A stretch of DNA of 64,000 nucleotides from an uncultured Saprospiraceae bacterium (GCA_938015435.1 CALLPN010000020.1:1-64000); one strand, 5' to 3'. Counted from the stretch's first letter, positions 43,651 through 52,865 are shown. Made by a program: numbers and translations. Notes: generated by a model not told the origin, from the sequence alone.

Positions 43651-44538
43651 ATGAATTTTAAATTATTAAGTTTTTTATTGATCGCAGTTAGTATAGGATT
43701 TACTTCTTGCTCTGATGATGATATCAACACGAATACTAACACTGATGGTGAAACGCTATCAGTTGATTTTAGTGGATTAGAAAATCTAGGACTTGGATAT
43801 GCATATGAAGGCTGGGTAATCGTAGATGGTGCGCCTGTATCGACAGGTGTGTTTACAGTTAATGATAATGGAGATCTCTCTAGTAGTACATTCAATGTTT
43901 CTGGACTTGCAGATGCAACTACATTTATATTGACGATAGAACCTTCTCCTGATGATGACCCAAAACCGAGTGCAGTGCATTTAGTCGCAGGTGATTTTAG
44001 CGGAAGTACTGCTAATTTGGAAGTAGGACATGATGCCGCTTTAGCAAATGATTTTGAAGCAAGTACAGGTACATTTATTTTAGCAACGCCAACAGACTCC
44101 GATGATACTAACGAATATAGCGGTTTATGGTTTCTTGACAATAGTTCAGGTGGTCCAGCTGTAGGCTTAGATTTGCCAACGCTTCCGGAAGGCTGGATAT
44201 ATGAAGGTTGGGCTGTAATAGATGGTAGTCCTGTCACAACAGGTACGTTTAGTAGTCTTACAGGAAATGATGATTCTGCTCCATACAGTGGACCTATTCA
44301 AGGACCGGCTTATCCAGGTGAAGATTTTTTAATTAACGCTCCTGCAGGAAAGACATTTCCGACAAATCTTGCAGCCGCGGTAATCTCTATTGAGCCAGTA
44401 CCAGATAATAGTGTAGCACCATTTTTACTTAAGCCATTACTGGGTATGATCGATGCCAACGCTGAATTACACACGGCTTTACAAATGGATAACAATTCTG
44501 CCGCTTCTAATCCAACTGGAACGGTAACAAGAAATTAA
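43651..44538 (+). CDS. Lipoprotein with two RskA-like (anti-sigma-K C-terminal) repeats
   Basis: The 295-residue product has a lipobox (VSIGFTSC) and an Asp/Asn/Thr-rich linker. Two similar domains follow: YAYEGWVIVDGAPVSTGVF with FILTIEPSPDDDPKPS, and YEGWAVIDGSPVTTGTF with AVISIEPVPDNSVAPF. These blocks resemble the periplasmic C-terminal domain of anti-sigma-K factors (W..DG.PV..G.F, then T.EP....P). There is no sigma-binding domain or membrane helix, so the domain works here as a surface or periplasmic module. ATG 43606 is an in-frame alternative. Confidence 0.65.
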   Translation: MNFKLLSFLLIAVSIGFTSCSDDDINTNTNTDGETLSVDFSGLENLGLGYAYEGWVIVDGAPVSTGVFTVNDNGDLSSSTFNVSGLADATTFILTIEPSPDDDPKPSAVHLVAGDFSGSTANLEVGHDAALANDFEASTGTFILATPTDSDDTNEYSGLWFLDNSSGGPAVGLDLPTLPEGWIYEGWAVIDGSPVTTGTFSSLTGNDDSAPYSGPIQGPAYPGEDFLINAPAGKTFPTNLAAAVISIEPVPDNSVAPFLLKPLLGMIDANAELHTALQMDNNSAASNPTGTVTRN

Positions 44539-44587
44539 GGAACACGCTTTTTTAAATGAATGAAATGATTGTTCGGATCATTCGTTG

Positions 44588-44628
44588 TAGGTCACTATTC
44601 TCTAGTCAAGAGCAGTGGCCTATTTTTT
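44588..44628 (+). terminator. Intrinsic terminator after the RskA-like lipoprotein
   Basis: Arms taggtcact and agtggccta (one G-T pair) close a loop and are followed by a T run, 49 nt after the stop codon. The rest of the spacer to 44864 holds nothing I can identify. Confidence 0.75.
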
Positions 44629-44864
44629 ATAAGATGTTGTTTGGCACGAAATAGCTAGATGCTCAAATGTATTAGCATTCAGAATATAATTTCATGAAGA
44701 AAAATAGCCATCATCATAGGAATAATTGCCATTAGTTACTCCAATGAGTTGTCTGATATTTGAAGTATTAAAAAATGAAAAGAATAATTATCATGATTCG
44801 ATTTAAAAAATCGTGTTACGGAAATATTTTATTCGAATAATTAAACACTAAATAATATTAAGAG

Positions 44865-45293
44865 ATGAACAAGATTAAATTTTTAGTTGCCGCTTTTGCT
44901 TTCGTATTTGCAATGATAAATACTTATACAGTATCTGCTCAAAAAAAGGTAGATGAGAAAATGGAAAAATTGTCAGCGCACAGTGATGTGACTATAATAG
45001 AATTAGCACAGGTAGACGGAGCTTTCACTACAGAAGGTCTATCACTTAAGCCTGGAAAATATCAATTCAATGTGACCAATAGAGCTGTTGGGCATGAAGT
45101 TGGATTCGTAATTCAGAAGGCTGCCGATAAAAATGGTGATGTGATGAAAACGGCAGTTGAAAATTCATTCTCACAGAATATGATTGCTAAAGGAAAAACG
45201 GAGTCTTCTGGGATTGTAGAATTGAAAGCAGGAGATTACGTGTACTCATGTCCAATGAATCCGACTCCGAAGTATAAACTTACGGTAAAGTAA
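44865..45293 (+). CDS. Cupredoxin-like secreted protein
   Basis: The 142-residue product has a signal peptide (FVFAMINTYTVSAQ) and a beta-sandwich pattern. LSLKPGKYQFNVTNRAVGHEVGFVI is followed by ELKAGDYVYSCPMNPTPKYKLTV. H77 and C129 are in the positions of type 1 copper ligands, but the residues after Cys (PMNPTPKY) lack the usual C-x-x-H-x-x-M arrangement. Copper binding is therefore likely but unproven. It is a single-gene unit with its own terminator. Confidence 0.75.
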   Translation: MNKIKFLVAAFAFVFAMINTYTVSAQKKVDEKMEKLSAHSDVTIIELAQVDGAFTTEGLSLKPGKYQFNVTNRAVGHEVGFVIQKAADKNGDVMKTAVENSFSQNMIAKGKTESSGIVELKAGDYVYSCPMNPTPKYKLTVK

Positions 45294-45326
45294 TAGGGTT
45301 GTTAGGTAAATTGGTTGATTATAGGG

Positions 45327-45358
45327 GTCCACACATTTATTTATGTGTGGACTTTTTT
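45327..45358 (+). terminator. Intrinsic terminator after the cupredoxin gene
   Basis: A perfect 10-bp stem (gtccacacat and atgtgtggac) with an AT-only loop is followed by a run of T. Confidence 0.92.
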
Positions 45359-45458
45359 AAATTTCTATAGTCAGAGAATATTTCGGAAGTGGGTTAAATT
45401 ATTTTATTAAAAGATTGAGGTATGGTCTACCAAAAGGGAAATGAAATTCGAATATGAT

Positions 45459-47024
45459 TTACCAATCTATAGGTCTATAGTCTTTTAAAAATTTACCCGA
45501 CCAATGTTTTCCAGTATTAATACCGTCGAACAAAGGATCTAGTACTCTCGCTGCACCATCGACTATATCTAAAGGTGGCTGGAAGTCGTGATCTTCTTCT
45601 TTTTGTTTGGCTAGTTCAACAGGATCTTCATCAGTTACCCAACCCGTATCAACTGCATTCATAAATATACCATATTTGGCAAAATCAGTAGCCGCAGTAT
45701 GTGTCATCATATTAAGTGCTGCTTTGGCCATGTTGGTATGTGGATGTCTATCTTCTTTATAGAATCTATGAAACTTTCCTTCCATTGCAGAAACATTGAT
45801 AACGTGTTTCATTCCTGTATTATCTTTTTTCATTAGACCAGCTAATCGATTGCATAAAACAAATGGTGCGACACTATTGACTAGTTGTACTTCTAGCATT
45901 TCGTCGGTGCTGATTTCCCCTAACTTGAGTCTCCAACTGTTAGTATTACGAAGGTCTACTTGTTGTAGATCGGCATCAAGCTCTCCATCAGGAAAGACAT
46001 CGTCAGTGGATAAAGAATTATCAATGGTGTATGGTATCTGTGAGAGTTGTGCACTAGAGGTTAGTCCGATACCTACTTGTTTCCCTTGCCATGCTACTGG
46101 GGTATTTTTGTTTTCAGTATCAGGTCCTTCTATATTAAGAGATGATAGTTCTTGTACTACATCATGGTGGTCTCTAAGTAGATCTTGTGCTAGTCTAGGC
46201 AAATCATTATAGTCAGATCCTTCGTTAGGCATCAAATGTTTGTAAAATCCAGTTGGTCTACGGACAGTTTGAGCAGCATTATTAATTAGGACATCAAGCC
46301 TTTCATATTGTTGTTCCACATAATTACAGAATATCTCTACACTTGGAATGTGTCTCAAATCTAAACCGTGTATTTTGAGTCTATGGCCCCACTCCGTAAA
46401 GTCTGCCTCTTTAGAATATCTTAATGCGGAATCTACAGGAAACCGGGTAGTAGCTATAACTGTAGCTCCAGCTCTTAGCATCATTACAGTGATATGATAA
46501 CCAATTTTAAGTCTTGAACCAGTTACTAGTGCAACTTGGCCTTTCATACTAGCGGTCTGAAATCTTTTGGCGTAGTTAAAATCTCCACATTCTTTGCACA
46601 TTGTATCATAGAAATGGTGAAGTGTATCGTACATAGTTTTACATACGTAGCAGTTACGTGGGGAAGTGAGTTTGAGATCTTTATCAGCTTCAGCTCCAGT
46701 CAAATCAATCATTTTAGGCGCTACAAATATGGAAGCTTCTCTAGCAGACCGTATCCCTGTTTCTTTGCGTGCGTGTTTATTTTTTTCAGCTTGTTTGCGC
46801 TTGGCCGCTTTCTTAGCATCCTTTCTTCTACGCTGATATTCATCGCGATCTGGTCTAGACAGTGTGCCTGCGGCTTTCATTAATGCACGTTTCTTTTCCT
46901 CTGGCATCTCCCATATCTGATCAGTATTGGCATTAATAGACTGTAGGAATGCGATACACTGATCTATTTGCTCTGGGGAGAGAGTATTTTGATTTTCTTC
47001 TTTATTTGGTTGATGATCAGACAT
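45459..47024 (-). CDS. SDR-fold protein with N-terminal zinc ribbon
   Basis: The 521-residue product has a helical, Lys/Arg-rich N terminus, then a four-Cys zinc site (C125, C128, C143, C146 in CYVCK and CKECGDFN). A Rossmann SDR domain follows, opening with [15 protein letters not shown]. The [10 protein letters not shown] segment matches the SDR NNAG motif. In the active-site region INVSAMEG supplies the Ser, but the YxxxK position reads TNMAK, so the catalytic Tyr is Thr. A long insertion lies between residues about 265 and 370. I recall a wide but uncharacterised bacterial family with the same layout. Confidence 0.8.
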   Translation of the reverse strand: MSDHQPNKEENQNTLSPEQIDQCIAFLQSINANTDQIWEMPEEKKRALMKAAGTLSRPDRDEYQRRRKDAKKAAKRKQAEKNKHARKETGIRSAREASIFVAPKMIDLTGAEADKDLKLTSPRNCYVCKTMYDTLHHFYDTMCKECGDFNYAKRFQTASMKGQVALVTGSRLKIGYHITVMMLRAGATVIATTRFPVDSALRYSKEADFTEWGHRLKIHGLDLRHIPSVEIFCNYVEQQYERLDVLINNAAQTVRRPTGFYKHLMPNEGSDYNDLPRLAQDLLRDHHDVVQELSSLNIEGPDTENKNTPVAWQGKQVGIGLTSSAQLSQIPYTIDNSLSTDDVFPDGELDADLQQVDLRNTNSWRLKLGEISTDEMLEVQLVNSVAPFVLCNRLAGLMKKDNTGMKHVINVSAMEGKFHRFYKEDRHPHTNMAKAALNMMTHTAATDFAKYGIFMNAVDTGWVTDEDPVELAKQKEEDHDFQPPLDIVDGAARVLDPLFDGINTGKHWSGKFLKDYRPIDW

Positions 47025-47048
47025 CTATTATTCTATGGTTTATTACCA

Positions 47049-47056
47049 CAAAGCTA
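47049..47056 (-). promoter_or_regulatory. -7 box of the zinc-ribbon SDR gene
   Basis: TAGCTTTG on the minus strand matches TAnnTTTG exactly and lies 24 nt before the ATG. No TTG is seen at -33. Confidence 0.4.
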
Positions 47057-47095
47057 ATGAATGAGATCGTAAAGTATAGCAGTAAACAGGGTAGT

Positions 47096-47947
47096 CTACA
47101 CCATCCCTGACTTCTTGATCCTTTTTAAATCTTTTTTGCTCATTTTATTGGGGACGGATACTAGTTGCACGTTGTATTTGTAACCATATAGAGTACCAGC
47201 TACACCTCCAAATATAGGAGCAACGAAAGGTCCAATTATGGGAATAAAGATTATAATATTGACAACGACGCCTAAGGCTATAGCCGCACCTAAATGTTTA
47301 CGGACCTTCAATAGACTGGTTTTAATATTAATATCAAATTGCTCATTATAGTTATCAATAAACGAATAACCGATAAAGTATGAATACACAAAAAACATTA
47401 TGAATGGGCCTAAGCTCTTCAAACCGAGCATATTTAATAAAATAGAAGTAATCACGAGATTGGCTGCAAACCCTTTAATAAAGCTCAAGAATAGAATTTT
47501 CATCATTCTTTTTTCAGCATTAAGAAATTCCTTAAACTTTGGTTTGGCATCTCCTGATGATAAGATATTGAGAGTCGTAACTGAAAAATGAAATATTATT
47601 ACCTCTAGAAAAATAAGTAGAACATACTTTGTTCCACTGGATATAGCACCATCTGTACTATCTTTCAAAACGGTCTTTCCGATTATTGCGTTTTTGTCTG
47701 TTAACTCTTGGCTGATATTACTTTGAAAACTTATAGGATCAAGGTGAGACGAAAACAGATCATCTAATAACCAGACAGAAAAAACGGCTGATAATATAAG
47801 AGAAACAGCCGACATCCACTGATTCGACCAAAATCCTGTCCAAAGTTTGTTTTCTTTTATAAATGAAAATGTGTTTTTAACTTCTACTATCATATTGATA
47901 GCGTGTCGTGGAGCTTTTCGAATGTTGAAAGTATCGATTATGGACAT
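47096..47947 (-). CDS. EI24/CysZ-like membrane protein
   Basis: The 283 residues carry about five or six hydrophobic segments and end with VVVNIIIFIPIIGPFVAPIFGGVAGTLYGYK, the conserved closing block of the EI24 family (CysZ-like sulfate permeases and eukaryotic EI24). An N-terminal amphipathic IKENKLWTGFWSNQWMSA precedes the first helix. The substrate is not indicated by neighbours. A TATCTTTA box lies 4 nt before the ATG, suggesting a leaderless mRNA. Confidence 0.68.
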   Translation of the reverse strand: MSIIDTFNIRKAPRHAINMIVEVKNTFSFIKENKLWTGFWSNQWMSAVSLILSAVFSVWLLDDLFSSHLDPISFQSNISQELTDKNAIIGKTVLKDSTDGAISSGTKYVLLIFLEVIIFHFSVTTLNILSSGDAKPKFKEFLNAEKRMMKILFLSFIKGFAANLVITSILLNMLGLKSLGPFIMFFVYSYFIGYSFIDNYNEQFDINIKTSLLKVRKHLGAAIALGVVVNIIIFIPIIGPFVAPIFGGVAGTLYGYKYNVQLVSVPNKMSKKDLKRIKKSGMV

Positions 47948-47951
47948 GCTA

Positions 47952-47959
47952 TAAAGATA
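47952..47959 (-). promoter_or_regulatory. -7 box directly before the EI24-like gene
   Basis: On the minus strand TATCTTTA is followed by 4 nt (tagc) and then the ATG at 47947. The spacing matches that seen before ruvC, ygiQ and the coiled-coil gene. Confidence 0.4.
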
Positions 47960-47976
47960 GTAATCTGCGGTATATA

Positions 47977-48015
47977 GAAAAAAGGGCCCTCCAAGAAGTT
48001 AACTCTTGAAAGGCC
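47977..48015 (-). terminator. Strong minus-strand terminator with no annotated gene upstream
   Basis: Reading leftward, ggcctttcaagag pairs with cttcttggagggcc around ttaa, then a T run follows. Nothing annotated on the minus strand lies to its right before ygiQ, which is on the plus strand. The terminator implies a short leftward transcript from the 48.0-48.2 kb spacer. Confidence 0.75.
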
Positions 48016-48048
48016 ACCTAAATATGTGCTTCTTTATAATAAAAGTAA

Positions 48049-48111
48049 TTAGCTCTGAGATTGAATCAATTTGTTACCGAATTTCACTAATTGTTTTGGA
48101 ATGAAGGGCAT
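48049..48111 (-). CDS. Possible 20-residue peptide gene
   Basis: ATG at 48111 opens a 20-codon frame reading MPFIPKQLVKFGNKLIQSQS. The peptide is basic and could form an amphipathic helix. It lies 34 nt upstream of the strong minus-strand terminator, and TATCTTTT (minus strand, 48189-48196) could be a -7 box about 80 nt before it. The unit could equally be a non-coding RNA of about 200 nt. No homologue is known to me. Confidence 0.25.
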   Translation of the reverse strand: MPFIPKQLVKFGNKLIQSQS

Positions 48112-48326
48112 ACATAATTGATGGAGTATTGTAATTATTGATATTTTCAATAGTGATTGAAAATACAGTCCAATTATTAGTCGACTATAAAAGATAAATC
48201 CCTTAACTTAATGTATAAAACTATTTTTCATTTGATTACGTCCTTAGTTTGCTTGTTTTGGTCAAAAGGTTGTGTGATTGTTTCATCTAGTTACCAGATG
48301 CGTTCGTAGACCATCTAATAATCCCT

Positions 48327-48334
48327 TATCTTTG
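48327..48334 (+). promoter_or_regulatory. -7 box directly before ygiQ
   Basis: TATCTTTG is an exact TAnnTTTG match followed by 5 nt and the ATG at 48340. The GTG at 48334 that would extend the frame by two codons lies partly inside this box, so ATG 48340 is the better start. Confidence 0.5.
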
Positions 48335-48339
48335 TGTCT

Positions 48340-50286
48340 ATGCGAGTACATCGACCAATTACAGATTGGCTTCCTATTACTAAGAAGGAAGTCGAAGCCC
48401 ACGGATGGGAAGAACTTGATATTATCTTAATATCTGGTGACGCTTATGTAGATCACCCTGCATTTGGTGCCGCTGTGATAGGTCGCATCATACAAAGTGA
48501 AGGACTGCGTGTAGGAATTATACCACAGCCACAATGGAAGGATGACTTGCGTGATTTTAAGAAATTTGGTAGACCTAAGTTATTCTTCGGAGTGACAAGT
48601 GGATGTATGGATACCATGGTCAATCATTATACAGCCTCACGAAGGCGTAGGTCTACAGATGCCTATACGCCTGGTAATGAAGCGGGCTTCCGTCCTGATT
48701 ATGCCGTAGTTACGTATACCAAGATATTGAAAGAGCTATATCCTGATGTACCCGTACTTATTGGTGGTATCGAAGCATCACTGAGAAGAGTAACACACTA
48801 CGACTACTGGAAAGATGAGTTATTCCCTAATATACTAGAGCAAAGTGGGGCAGATATGCTCGTCTATGGTATGGGTGAGATGCCTCTGAGAGCTATCATG
48901 CAGATGGCAAAAGAAGGTGTACCGTTGAATAATATGACTCACATACCGCAGACTGCTTTTCAAATAGGGCGACGAGATGAACTGCCTAATGCTGATCTAT
49001 GGCCAGTCAAAGTGCTTTCGAATCATGAGAAATGTCTGAGAGATAAAAGAGCGTTCGCTGCTAACTTTAAAAGTGTAGAGCAAGAGAGTAATAAGACTAA
49101 GGCCGACCGTCTAGTGCAAGATGTAGCAGATCATAAGCTCGTAGTAAATCCTCCATACCCACCAATGTCGGAAAAGGAGATTGATGGATCTTTTGATTTG
49201 CCCTATACTAGATTGCCTCACCCAAAGTATGCTAAGCGTGGACCTATTCCTGCTTATGAGATGATTAAGTTTTCCATCAATATGCATAGAGGTTGCTTTG
49301 GTGGATGTAGTTTCTGTACGATATCAGCGCATCAAGGAAAATTTGTATCTAGTAGATCGCAAGAAAGTATAATGAAAGAAGTCGATACAGTGACTAATAT
49401 GCCAGACTTCAAAGGATATATTAGTGACCTTGGCGGACCATCTGCCAATATGTATGGTCTCAAAGGAAAAGTGCAAGAGATATGCGATAGGTGCGTAAGT
49501 CCATCATGTATACACCCTGTAGTGTGTAGTAATCTGGATGCGGATCATAGTCAGATGACAGAGCTTTATAAAAAAGTAGATGCACATCCAAAGGTGAAAA
49601 AGGCTTTTGTGGGTAGTGGAATCAGATATGATCTACTCGTACCAGAATATAATAAAGAACACAATGATAGTATTGATGAATATGTCGATCAATTAGTGAG
49701 TAGACACGTTTCTGGTCGTCTCAAAGTAGCGCCAGAACATACTAGTGATGATACATTGAAAGTAATGCGTAAGCCTTCGTTTAAGCATTTCCATTCTTTC
49801 AAAAAGAAGTATGAAGAAGTCAATGAAAAGCATGGACTTAACCAACCGTTGATACCATATTTTATCTCTAGTCATCCTGGATGTAAGCCTCAAGATATGG
49901 CTAATCTCGCAGCAGAGACTAAGTCTATGGGGTTCAAATTAGAACAGGTACAGGATTTTACTCCGACACCTATGACTGTAGCTACGATCATCTATTATAC
50001 AGGATTACACCCATATACTCTTAAGCCAGTATTCACAGCTAAGACAGACAAAGAGAAGAAGAATCAGCATATGTTTTTCTTCTGGTATAAAAAGGAAAAT
50101 CGTCAAAAGATTAGAGATAAGCTCAATGGAATAGGACGAAAAGATCTTGTAGAAAAACTACTGGACGATAAGAAAGTAAGAAAACAGGAAGCCATTAGAG
50201 CTCGAAGTGGATCAGTACCAAGTAAGCGTAAACCTTCTAGGATAAAACCTGACAACAAGAGAGTAGGCAAGAGTAGGAAGAAATAA
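48340..50286 (+). CDS. YgiQ family radical SAM protein
   Basis: The 648-residue product matches the UPF0313/YgiQ family. The N-terminal region contains WLPITKKEVEAHGWEELDIILISGDAYVDHP and LFFGVTSGCMDTMVNHYTASRRRRS. The radical SAM cluster C319-x3-C323-x2-C326 lies in MHRGCFGGCSFCTISAHQGK. KVAPEHTSDDTLKVMRKPS and LEQVQDFTPTPMTVATIIYYTG follow. The C terminus is very basic. The reaction is not established for the family. The gene stands alone and is convergent with the TRIC gene. Confidence 0.93.
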   Translation: MRVHRPITDWLPITKKEVEAHGWEELDIILISGDAYVDHPAFGAAVIGRIIQSEGLRVGIIPQPQWKDDLRDFKKFGRPKLFFGVTSGCMDTMVNHYTASRRRRSTDAYTPGNEAGFRPDYAVVTYTKILKELYPDVPVLIGGIEASLRRVTHYDYWKDELFPNILEQSGADMLVYGMGEMPLRAIMQMAKEGVPLNNMTHIPQTAFQIGRRDELPNADLWPVKVLSNHEKCLRDKRAFAANFKSVEQESNKTKADRLVQDVADHKLVVNPPYPPMSEKEIDGSFDLPYTRLPHPKYAKRGPIPAYEMIKFSINMHRGCFGGCSFCTISAHQGKFVSSRSQESIMKEVDTVTNMPDFKGYISDLGGPSANMYGLKGKVQEICDRCVSPSCIHPVVCSNLDADHSQMTELYKKVDAHPKVKKAFVGSGIRYDLLVPEYNKEHNDSIDEYVDQLVSRHVSGRLKVAPEHTSDDTLKVMRKPSFKHFHSFKKKYEEVNEKHGLNQPLIPYFISSHPGCKPQDMANLAAETKSMGFKLEQVQDFTPTPMTVATIIYYTGLHPYTLKPVFTAKTDKEKKNQHMFFFWYKKENRQKIRDKLNGIGRKDLVEKLLDDKKVRKQEAIRARSGSVPSKRKPSRIKPDNKRVGKSRKK

Positions 50287-50345
50287 TTTGACAGTTGATA
50301 ATTGACAAATGGGCTTTTGTTTTCACGAATAGAGTTAGTGATTGT

Positions 50346-50957
50346 TTATAATTTTTTTGTTTCAAAATTCAACGACCACTTCTTTTTTACAGCTAAGAAC
50401 CGGATAGCAAATACAATGACCATTGATACCACAACATTAATGGTCTCGTGTGGAAAAAAAGATTCAAGTAGAAGAAAGGAGAATCCGCCGATTATACAGG
50501 CTGTAGCGTATATTTCTGCACGGAATATCAGCGGTACTACTCCTGTAAGTACATCTCTAATTACTCCTCCAAATACTGCTGAGACGGTACCCATCATAAC
50601 TGCTATTATAGGTGATAATCCAACGCCTAAAGTCTTTTGAAGGCCTAAAATGGTGAATAATCCAATTCCAATAGTATCAAAAAGAAACATGCCTTTGCGA
50701 AACCTAGTGATATGCGGCCTGAATGCATATGAGAGAATCAGAGCAAGTAATATCACCCACAGATAATTAGCATCTTTCATCCAACCGACTGGAGTTTCAC
50801 CGATGAGTATATCTCTAAGTGTGCCTCCGCCTACAGCAGTGACCATTCCTATTATGAGTGAACCAACGATATCGAATTTATTATGGATAGCAGTTAGAAC
50901 TCCACTAATAGCGAATACCATAGTACCTATCAAGTCCAGTGCGTATATCCAATCCAT
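50346..50957 (-). CDS. Trimeric intracellular cation (TRIC) channel family protein
   Basis: The 203-residue protein has about seven transmembrane helices in two repeats of the UPF0126/YicG type. Each repeat has a GGGTLRD- or GGVIRD-like turn (VGGGTLRDILIGETPVGW and FGGVIRDVLTGVVPLIF). Bacterial members form homotrimeric K+-conducting channels. It overlaps nothing and is convergent with ygiQ. The C-terminal Lys-rich tail is short. Confidence 0.92.
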   Translation of the reverse strand: MDWIYALDLIGTMVFAISGVLTAIHNKFDIVGSLIIGMVTAVGGGTLRDILIGETPVGWMKDANYLWVILLALILSYAFRPHITRFRKGMFLFDTIGIGLFTILGLQKTLGVGLSPIIAVMMGTVSAVFGGVIRDVLTGVVPLIFRAEIYATACIIGGFSFLLLESFFPHETINVVVSMVIVFAIRFLAVKKKWSLNFETKKL

Positions 50958-51058
50958 TCAATTCGGTTTTTGTGATTTGTGTAATTGATTATACGAAGCT
51001 ACTACATAGACATTAAATATTTTTACCTTCATCATTATAAACATTAAAGTTCTATAAC

Positions 51059-52681
51059 ATGAGAAATGAATTTTTGATTGGATCCTTTTTAGCAGTCGCA
51101 GTTACAGCCTTGTTGGGTTATTTTATAGGCACTGGTTGGTATTTGTTATTTGCACTTGTGGGTCCATTAGTATTGTTAGGATTTTACGATTTCTTCCAAA
51201 CTAAAAGCGCAATTGTGCGCAATTTTCCACTGGTAGGGAGATCGCGATTTATAGCAGAATGGCTCAGACCTAAGTTGTATCAATACTTCATAGAATCTGA
51301 TACTGACGGCAAACCATTCTCTAGGATATTTAGAAACATAGTATACCAAAGAGCAAAAGGACAGTTAGCAACTACTCCATTTGGAACTCAACTTGATGTA
51401 TACGAAGAGGGCTACGAGTGGATGAATCATAGTATCAACGCTATCGATCATCATGATATGGATCACGATCCTAGAGTAGTTATTGGTGGTCCGGATTGCA
51501 AACAACCTTATTCGGCTAGTCTGCTTAATGTATCGGCGATGAGTTATGGTTCACTCAGTTCGGCGGCGGTCAAAGCTCTAAATGGTGGTGCTGCTATAGG
51601 AGGATTTGCGCATAATACTGGTGAAGGAGGTATCAGTCCATATCATGATGAATATGGTGGAGATCTCATCTATCAAATAGGAACTGGGTACTTTGGATGT
51701 AGAGCTAAAGATGGTAATTTTGATGATGAATTATTTCGTCAAAGAACGGCCGCTGATAATGTAAAAATGATTGAGATCAAATTATCTCAAGGAGCGAAAC
51801 CAGGCCATGGAGGAATATTACCTGCAAAGAAAGTAACCGAAGAAATATCAAAGATTAGAAATGTACCCATGGGTGAAGATGTACTATCTCCACCATACCA
51901 TAAAGCTTTCAATACGCCAGAAGGACTATTGCATTTTATAAAGAGGTGTAGGGATTTATCTGGAGGAAAACCAATTGGATTTAAATTATGTGTCGGCGCT
52001 AAGCACGAATTCATAGCGATCTGTAAAGCGATGGTAGAGACAGGAATAAAACCTGATTTTATAGCGGTAGATGGTGGCGAAGGCGGTACGGGAGCAGCAC
52101 CACTCGAGTTTAGTAATAGTGTCGGTACTCCAATGAAAGAAGGTTTGTCATTTGTATATGATGCATTGATAGGATTTGATATTAAAAAAGATATAAAGCT
52201 TATATCATCAGGTAAAGTGGTTTCAGGGTTTCATATATTTAGAGCAATCTCTTTAGGTGCGGACCTCTGTTACTCTGCAAGAGCTATGATGATGGCAGTA
52301 GGATGTATACAAGCCTTAGAATGTAATCATAATACTTGTCCAACAGGTGTAGCAACTCAAATTCCAGAACTAGTCGCTGGACTCAATGTAGAAGATAAAA
52401 AACATCGTGTAGCTAGATATCAACAGGAAACGATAAAATCATTCATAGAGTTAATGGCTGCTGCAGGAATCAAAGATCCTGATGAAATTAATAGATACCA
52501 TCTTCATAGAAGAGTAGCTATGAATTTTAGCCAATCATATTTGGAAATATTTCCATATATGACGGAAGGCGCACTACTAGAAATGAAGACTACTCCGCAA
52601 GACTGGAAGATGCATTGTGCTATGGCAGATGCGAAAAATTTCAGTCCTAAAATGCAATCTGTTTTTATTGAGGAAGATTAA
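51059..52681 (+). CDS. FMN-binding glutamate synthase family protein
   Basis: The 540-residue product is the GltB-like FMN/Fe-S domain alone: an N-terminal pair of membrane helices (about residues 7-45), then LLNVSAMSYGSLSSAAVKALNGGAAIGGFAHNTGEGG. Next come KLSQGAKPGHGGILPAKKV, the FMN loop VDGGEGGTGAAPLEF, and a Cys-containing ALECNHNTCPTGVATQ at the cluster site. It has no glutaminase domain. Related stand-alone proteins are common in bacteria, but the physiological reaction is uncertain. A single-gene unit is likely. Confidence 0.93.
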   Translation: MRNEFLIGSFLAVAVTALLGYFIGTGWYLLFALVGPLVLLGFYDFFQTKSAIVRNFPLVGRSRFIAEWLRPKLYQYFIESDTDGKPFSRIFRNIVYQRAKGQLATTPFGTQLDVYEEGYEWMNHSINAIDHHDMDHDPRVVIGGPDCKQPYSASLLNVSAMSYGSLSSAAVKALNGGAAIGGFAHNTGEGGISPYHDEYGGDLIYQIGTGYFGCRAKDGNFDDELFRQRTAADNVKMIEIKLSQGAKPGHGGILPAKKVTEEISKIRNVPMGEDVLSPPYHKAFNTPEGLLHFIKRCRDLSGGKPIGFKLCVGAKHEFIAICKAMVETGIKPDFIAVDGGEGGTGAAPLEFSNSVGTPMKEGLSFVYDALIGFDIKKDIKLISSGKVVSGFHIFRAISLGADLCYSARAMMMAVGCIQALECNHNTCPTGVATQIPELVAGLNVEDKKHRVARYQQETIKSFIELMAAAGIKDPDEINRYHLHRRVAMNFSQSYLEIFPYMTEGALLEMKTTPQDWKMHCAMADAKNFSPKMQSVFIEED

Positions 52682-52865
52682 GAATTAGTAAGGATTTTAC
52701 ATAGAGTTGTGGTGATGTTCTTTCTTCAATAGTAAAATATAATTTTTGTTTAGGACACGGAATAACATTTTGCTTCGTTAATAAAATATCGTTGAACGCC
52801 AATTTCATACATATTATATTGAGGTATTAGCATCAGAGGGTGTTGCTAATAAAAAACAGAGGATC

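Noticed and set aside
43623-44237. 204-codon minus-strand frame
   Set aside because: It is antisense to the RskA-like lipoprotein, whose signal, lipobox and internal repeats make the plus strand clearly the coding one.
45796-46212. 138-codon plus-strand frame inside the SDR gene
   Set aside because: Antisense shadow; the minus strand carries the zinc and Rossmann motifs.
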